64,000 nt of DNA from Pteria penguin. Taxonomy: Eukaryota; Mollusca; Bivalvia; Pterioida; Pteriidae. Numbering within the stretch: the first letter of the stretch is position 1; each line of letters opens with the position of its first letter. Position numbers and translations under genes: made by a program. Shown one piece after another: positions 58,860-64,000 of the stretch. The notes below the pieces were generated by a model. That model made no database searches, had not been told where the DNA came from, and worked only from the letters and a program-made list of their open reading frames with translations. The stretch spans positions 62,540,420 to 62,604,419 of the forward strand of contig CM068584.1 in assembly GCA_035048485.1 (NCBI GenBank), in the 5' to 3' direction.

Positions 58860-59246
58860 CAACGCATCCAAGAAGATCGAAATAGTTTTCCTACGAGTTG
58901 GCTGATTAACTAGCGGTGCTTATGTCGATATGTCTTACGAGTCGATAAAATATAAGATTAAGGCTTATAAAAGAATTCGTCAAGCAGTAACATGATGATA
59001 ATAATTAAAGTAAGTCACAAATATTTAAACTTGGTCGTACTCTTGAGATGACATGTCCCGAATATGCGTAAATTGATCCATTACCGGTCGAGTAAATTCG
59101 AGCTAATATAATAAACATTTGGTATGATCATATCATTCTAAGTGTCAATAAGACATATAGTAAAATATCATCAATGACAGATAAATTGAAATGTTAATAC
59201 ATAGAATTATTACATAAATGAACTAGTAAAACTGGCTGGCATTACA

Positions 59247-59258
59247 ATAGTATAGAAA
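59247..59258 (+). pseudogene. Exon 2, 3' remnant after the Gypsy insertion
   Basis: Positions 59247-59250 are the second ATAG target copy. 59251-59258 supply the last bases of exon 2 before a GTAATT donor at 59259. With one target copy removed, exon 2 totals 51 bp and ends in phase 1, matching the acceptor at 61238. The donor is only moderate, and the alternative is that the frame reads through to a TGA about 16 bases further on. Confidence 0.4.
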
Positions 59259-61237
59259 GTAATTTCCTACAACCATGAAACCAACAGGTTTGCCAAATGC
59301 ACAAGAAAATAGAAAACCAAACAGCATACCACTTAGTCAATTCTCCACAGAGGTGTTGTGGCTGCGGATACTTAAAGATAGCACCCAATCAATCACATGA
59401 TAAAATTATAGACAGTCAAACTTAAAAATACGATGCAAGTCAAACGCCAGTTTCCTAATGCAATTTGATTAACACAAACGTTTATTTGGAAAAAATACAT
59501 CAACTGAGTTGAGTATATAGTATACAGTGAAATGGAAAAAACGACTGATCATAAGTTATGGAACAGAATGCTACTTTAAACTCAGAATGTGCGAGATAAA
59601 AACTTAACGACACGAAAGAATGTATTGGACATTAAATAATAAATGGGGTGTGTGCGGTAGAAATTGTAGTTTTATCGCTATTCCGCTTACCTCCTCACAC
59701 AGCTAAAATAGGACAATTAAACATATAATTAAGATTATATATCCGTTTGCGTTCACCATCGTCATAATGCAGTAACTTTTAAAGCAGCTATACCTAACGA
59801 GTAGCGATGTCCATTCAAGTAATCATGTAGACTTGTTTGGGAAAATATATTATATTGCATATTCGAAGAAGTCCTCCAAAAGGAAGTCCGGTGCATAAAG
59901 AAGTAAAGGAACACAAACACTCTGACCTTTATCAAGCAATTTTTTCAGATGACAAATACAAAGCTAAGTAAAATTTATGTTTACGCTTCAAAAATACACG
60001 AGCTTCTTTGAAACGTAAACATGGATTTTACTTAGCTTTGTATTTGTCATCTGAAAAATTGCTTGATAAAGGTCGTGAGGTCGGACATTTGCAATACAGA
60101 GTGTGTGTGTTCCTTTACTTTATTATATTGAATGATTCAAACGCGACTGTGATGTTCAATTGCTTTCGGTTTTAGAAGGTACTGCATGATTTGACATAAG
60201 GAAAATACTTTAATAATATAATGAAATTATTTAATGTCATTAACAAAATGTTTCAGACGTTTTACTATGACATATTGTTCTACAACATCAAAGAACATGA
60301 TTTTAATCTACCCTTCAAGAAATGATAGCAGAACAGAGGAAGCACGCGGTAATATACATCATGTTCATTTGATATGGCAATAGGAATGTAAACTTTTGGC
60401 AATTTTATGTATGATCAAGCATCTCTACTACTTCACCATACTCGCATTTTAACAATATTTGTCTATTCAACAATGCTCAAGGCCGAAATTCTTGATATCT
60501 TAAGTATAAATATTTGAAAAGTAAACGAATTACTAATCGTAAGGGCCGAAAAATTTAAGGAAAATGCTTTGTATTGAGGAGATAGATTAGAATTTATGAA
60601 TGCTTTATAACAGCGTATACAATTTTGGTTAGTACAAAAGCACTGATCATTGGGTTTATCATATCTTCTGCAACTGTCTCCACCAGCTGCGATATACATC
60701 AATTGGTAGTAATAATGAAAAAATATAGCTATACAGTGTGTTGAGTTAATTAATGCACTGTATGAGTTTAAACAAGTTAAAACTACAAGAAGATGAAAAA
60801 GTCACCATGTCGCAAATTTTACTGTGTGCGTCAAATTAACACAGCTGAAATCGTTCCCTGGTATCTTGACTTACTAATTTTTGTTTACTTTTTATATTAA
60901 TACAATATTAACCTATTTAACCGACTATGGCAACTAAACTACGAGACATACAATTTCCTATTGCATCACGGTGACCAACAGAGAATGTTTACTCCAGCCT
61001 AACACCTGATCCCATCACATTCCTGTCAATATTTCTTATTTCTGTTTTTCGTATTATAGACATTCCTCTTTGATTAATCTTATGTTATAAGCATTTGACT
61101 AGTTTCTTAAATATTATGTATAGTGTTCTTGTTCATAATTACTGAAATGTAATTTGACGCGTTTTCCGTTGCTTTTAAGTTAACACATGAACTGTTATGG
61201 TTTGCTTGGCAATAATTTTATATAATTGTGGTTTTAG
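59259..61237 (+). other. Intron of the membrane-protein gene, with a hairpin
   Basis: About 1.98 kb without other recognisable exons. It contains the large inverted repeat at 59901-60120. Open frames here are short and unsupported. Confidence 0.4.
59901..60120. repeat. Long inverted repeat (hairpin)
   Basis: The arm at 59925-59985 is nearly a perfect reverse complement of 60014-60073, about 60 bp with a 28-bp loop. Outer arms 59901-59924 and 60097-60120 also pair, interrupted by about 23 extra bases on the right side. It lies within an intron, so its transcript could fold into a long double-stranded stem. It could be a foldback or MITE element. Confidence 0.8.
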
Positions 61238-61300
61238 TTACAATGACCATCAGCTCTAGTGATTCGAGTGATTCATCTTCTCAATATATATACATCTTAG
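61238..61300 (+). CDS. Exon 3: Ser-rich stalk
   Basis: A 63-bp exon, phase 1 to phase 1, after acceptor GGTTTTAG and before donor GTAATG. It encodes TMTISSSDSSDSSSQYIYIL, a Ser/Asp-rich juxtamembrane stalk suited to O-glycosylation. An ATG at 61243 is in frame and could also serve as a start for a shortened product. It joins exon 4 in frame, forming a GGT glycine codon. Confidence 0.55.
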
Positions 61301-61616
61301 GTAATGTCTCTTTTAATCAAATACTTCCTTAAAAACTATAATCTTGAAAGTTGATAAAAAATAAAATTAAAAAATAATAATAAAAGAGAAAAAAAATGAG
61401 GAAAAAAATTATATATATAACTTTACCGTTTTTCGTCACGATATGTTTCCAATATATATATGTATGAATTTTTTATATCATTTACAAGCAAGTAAAAATT
61501 ATCAACCTTACAGCGTAAATAGCTAAATCTATCTATCTATCTTTCTGTCTGTCTGACTGTGGCTCTCACTCTCCCTGTATCCATCTATCTAACGTTATAT
61601 TTATACTCATTTATAG

Positions 61617-61686
61617 GTCCAGCATTGGGTACAATAGTGTTTTTGCTTTTCGGACTGATGACAACATTGGTATATGTTACACTCAA
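61617..61686 (+). CDS. Exon 4: transmembrane helix
   Basis: A 70-bp exon between TTTATAG and GTGAGT. It encodes PALGTIVFLLFGLMTTLVYV, a clear hydrophobic membrane-spanning helix, followed by TLK, whose positive residue fits a stop-transfer signal with the C-terminus inside the cell. It enters in phase 1 and leaves in phase 2, matching exon 5. A single transmembrane exon of this kind is typical of type I receptors. Confidence 0.65.
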
Positions 61687-61893
61687 GTGAGTTGAGCTTT
61701 ATCGCTATTATTGAGGAATTTTTTTTAAATGTGTATGCTGAGAAATTCAGACTTGTGTAATCTCTTTATTTTGTGTTAGTTAAGTGTAACTGTTGTGGTA
61801 GTTAAAGTATGTACATAAAATAGGAAAGATTCGTAATCAATTTGAAATAATGAAAATACATAAATACAAGATCCTTTTGTTTATTCATTTCAG

Positions 61894-62038
61894 GACAGGA
61901 AAACATGGAAATGATGTGTATCAGCACACTACCAATTGTAATGTACATAGACAGGTCAATATACGGGACGAGTTCGTGTATTTCATTGAATTATCTTCTA
62001 TCAAACTGTCTCCAATATACAGTCAGATTGAAAAATAG
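61894..62038 (+). CDS. Exon 5: cytoplasmic tail and stop
   Basis: After acceptor TTTCAG the frame encodes about 47 residues beginning TGKHGNDVYQHTTNCNVHRQ and ending in YSQIEK before TAG at 62036-62038. Tyrosines occur in DVYQH, EFVYFI and SPIYSQI. The last resembles Y-X-X-I/L sorting or phosphotyrosine motifs, but no complete ITAM or ITIM is evident. It is the final exon of the proposed five-exon gene. Confidence 0.55.
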
Positions 62039-64000
62039 TTTGAAAATCGCAGCAACAAGTACTATTATCATGTCGTTTTATTAGGTTTTACAAATCGTAG
62101 TAATCACGTCATCATTTACATGATGCGATGTAGAGAAAATTTAATCTAGTCAGCGCAAATCCCCTCAAACAGTAATGAATTCGTACGAACAACATTTTCT
62201 CAATGTAGTCTTAACTGATATCATCAGCAAAACACCGAAGCGTTTTCGGTGAAACTCGCAGCCAAACCCACCAAGCAACGCCGGCTCCTTTTAGTTATAT
62301 TTTGTACATCCTCTACATAGTATATATGTGAATGAACAAATTTGATAACTAATGATGAGTTCCCAATTTTCGAAATTGAGGAATCTATACCACTTTGAAG
62401 AGACAAAATCATTGTCAACGAGCGTAGGATAAACTTAATTGATAAACATGCTTTTATTTCTTACTATGAAACTGCGTCATAAGCCCAATTTTTAAAATAT
62501 TTCTGTACTAGCTCCAATATACGTCCATCATGCATTGCTCTGTCGTTAAATTTGTTATTTGACTCTTTGAGGTCTTGTAATTAATTTGCTATAATTTCGA
62601 TTTCCTCTGATTATAAAAGATTTCACATTGCATCAGCTATGAATTTTGACCTAGTGGTATTTACCATTATATTTTACTTTTTACTCAAATATTTAATTTT
62701 TGCTGCATACTTTGAACTATAAGGGAAATAGCTTTTATATTTCACAATATCTGAATGTCTTTCTTTACACAAAATAGCAGTTGTTCAAACCATAGGCTGG
62801 CAATGAACAACACATACTTTTAAATCAATAATCCAATGAAATAGTTCTATCCGGAGCTCAAAGGTACATGTAACTGCAGCAATTCACAGATATTAACTTA
62901 GCACTACCCTTAACGTAAAGGAAAAAGCTCAGTGAAAACGAAACAAGTTATCATGTTTCATTTTTGAAGTATCAAGGTCCTTGATTTTTTATCTCAGTGT
63001 TACATGTTAAAACATCTGAAAGGTCTGAAATTATAAGTTAGTAATAGTTCTACATCATTATCGATAAACAAAGAGAACACAAGAAAAGAAATTTGATTTT
63101 TTTTCATGCAGGGCACTAAAATATTTTATATATGTAAGACAATATTAACCTTCGTTTTTGAAATCTAGGAATTATACATTTGTCTGCATCAACGTATATG
63201 TTTTTAATTCAGAACGAATCAAATTTTAAATCCCTGACTGAAATTTTAATTAAAAATTTTGTTAGGGTCTGTGTGAGTGACATAAATGCGGACATTTGAA
63301 AGTTCTTCTTGCGATTATTATCATTTTTTGTTTACCTTTGTCTCCATTCTCTTTACTGTATTTTACGTGCATAATTTGTATTTCTTTACAGTTGGGTGTC
63401 AATTTATACAGATACTGATGCACATACCCCCCCCCCCCCCCACACACACACACACTATCACCTACATCGTTCTCAAGACCTTAATGGATGCAATTCACAC
63501 ATTCTTTCTGGATATTCTATCGTAGAAATTTTCAAATGTGAGAGGTTTGTCAGTGAATTTTGTTTAAAATGGCAAATTAAAATATTATTATTGACTGAAC
63601 TTGTAGTTACCTTTAAGAATTTTCTTTACCAAATTATCTATCGTCCTACAACTACATACGATGCATCTATTTGCTATATTGAAAAGTTATACACTTGACT
63701 CTCATTTAAACTGATGCGATCTATTGGTACAATTATAAGTAATATGCATGAAACATACAATCAACGCCTAGTGACGTCATAGTAGAGTCAGATAAGCAGC
63801 TATGTAATAACATCCTTACCTATTTCTATTTAATTTTCCCGCGTCTGTGGTCAAGGGAAAATAGAATGTAATAATAGAGTTTTGTTTATGCATGCTTCTA
63901 TCGTTTTTGGATCGAATCCACTTATTTTTGGGGGATACTCTATTAGACAAGTTTTGATAAACAGGTTAACTAGTTATGATTTTAGCACTGGCAATCTTAA
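62039..64000. other. AT-rich DNA, no gene recognised
   Basis: No exon or mobile element was recognised. A C run joined to a CA repeat lies at about 63426-63456, and frames across it are low complexity. A short perfect hairpin, CACCGAA-GCGTT-TTCGGTG, lies near 62232-62250, with no known role. Confidence 0.5.

Larger units (their letters stand above)
49966..59246 (-). mobile_element. Ty3/Gypsy LTR retrotransposon with an extra ORF
   Basis: A 9281-bp element on the minus strand with two LTRs, a primer binding site, gag, pol (protease, RT, RNase H, integrase), a third ORF and a purine-rich tract. The order protease-RT-RNase H-integrase defines Ty3/Gypsy. Flanking ATAG (49962-49965 and 59247-59250) is the target duplication. 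LTRs start TGTAATGCC and end GGCATTACA. Pol contains frameshifts and stops, so this copy cannot move by itself, although the LTRs are nearly identical. The third ORF between pol and the 3' LTR is intact and unusual. The element lies inside exon 2 of a plus-strand membrane-protein gene. Confidence 0.95.
58205..59246 (-). repeat. 5' LTR of the Gypsy element
   Basis: 1042 bp, near-identical to 49966-50993, with the same TGTAATGCC/GGCATTACA ends. It contains an extra stretch of about 15 bp (TTTTCCTAGCTG-like, near 58498). As the upstream LTR for a minus-strand element it supplies the promoter. Confidence 0.95.

Noticed and set aside
63396..63698. Plus-strand frame of 100 codons
   Set aside because: It runs through a C run and CA repeat, with no recognisable domain or splice support.

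Overview
The window looks like AT-rich animal nuclear DNA, most likely from a bivalve or related marine mollusc. The reasons are single-domain exons with GT/AG splice sites, tRNA-derived SINEs with ATCA tails, Penelope-like retroelements (PLEs), and a long-LTR Ty3/Gypsy element. The taxonomic call is inference. No prokaryotic gene organisation is present, and most of the window is introns and repeats.

Left part (1-19.0 kb). A SINE (about 184-456) is followed by a decayed PLE with recognisable reverse transcriptase and a hammerhead-like fold near its 3' end (about 920-3300). Two minus-strand, 99-bp, phase-0 exons each encode exactly one ankyrin repeat (4420-4518 and 17783-17881). Between them lie a terminal-inverted-repeat element (6.3-7.46 kb), two more SINEs, two decayed PLE fragments, and a dispersed repeat pair (9.2 and 18.5 kb).

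Tandem array (about 19.0-44.0 kb). A unit of about 3.88 kb is repeated head to tail at least six times and runs into a 500-base assembly gap (44016-44515). Each complete unit carries one minus-strand ankyrin exon, a minus-strand SINE just downstream of its donor, a plus-strand SINE-like element, a palindrome-rich short element and a PLE 3'-end-like segment. With the two older exons, this looks like one minus-strand gene whose ankyrin stretch grew by exon duplication. The last two complete copies and the partial one carry many extra single bases, which suggests unpolished sequence beside the gap.

PLE block (44.5-48.9 kb). Two PLE copies of a second lineage, with GIY-YIG endonuclease remnants, lie tail to tail and are separated and flanked by TA microsatellites.

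Right part (49.6-62.04 kb). A plus-strand gene for a small single-pass membrane protein can be assembled from five exons with matching phases: signal peptide and Cys-containing ectodomain, stalk, transmembrane segment, cytoplasmic tail. Its second exon is split by a minus-strand Gypsy retrotransposon of 9.28 kb (49966-59246) with a 4-bp target duplication. That element has near-identical LTRs, gag, a mutated pol, and an intact extra ORF in the env position. The extra ORF joins zinc-finger motifs to a KCTD-type BTB/T1 domain and is the most unusual coding sequence in the window. The remaining 2 kb shows no supportable gene.
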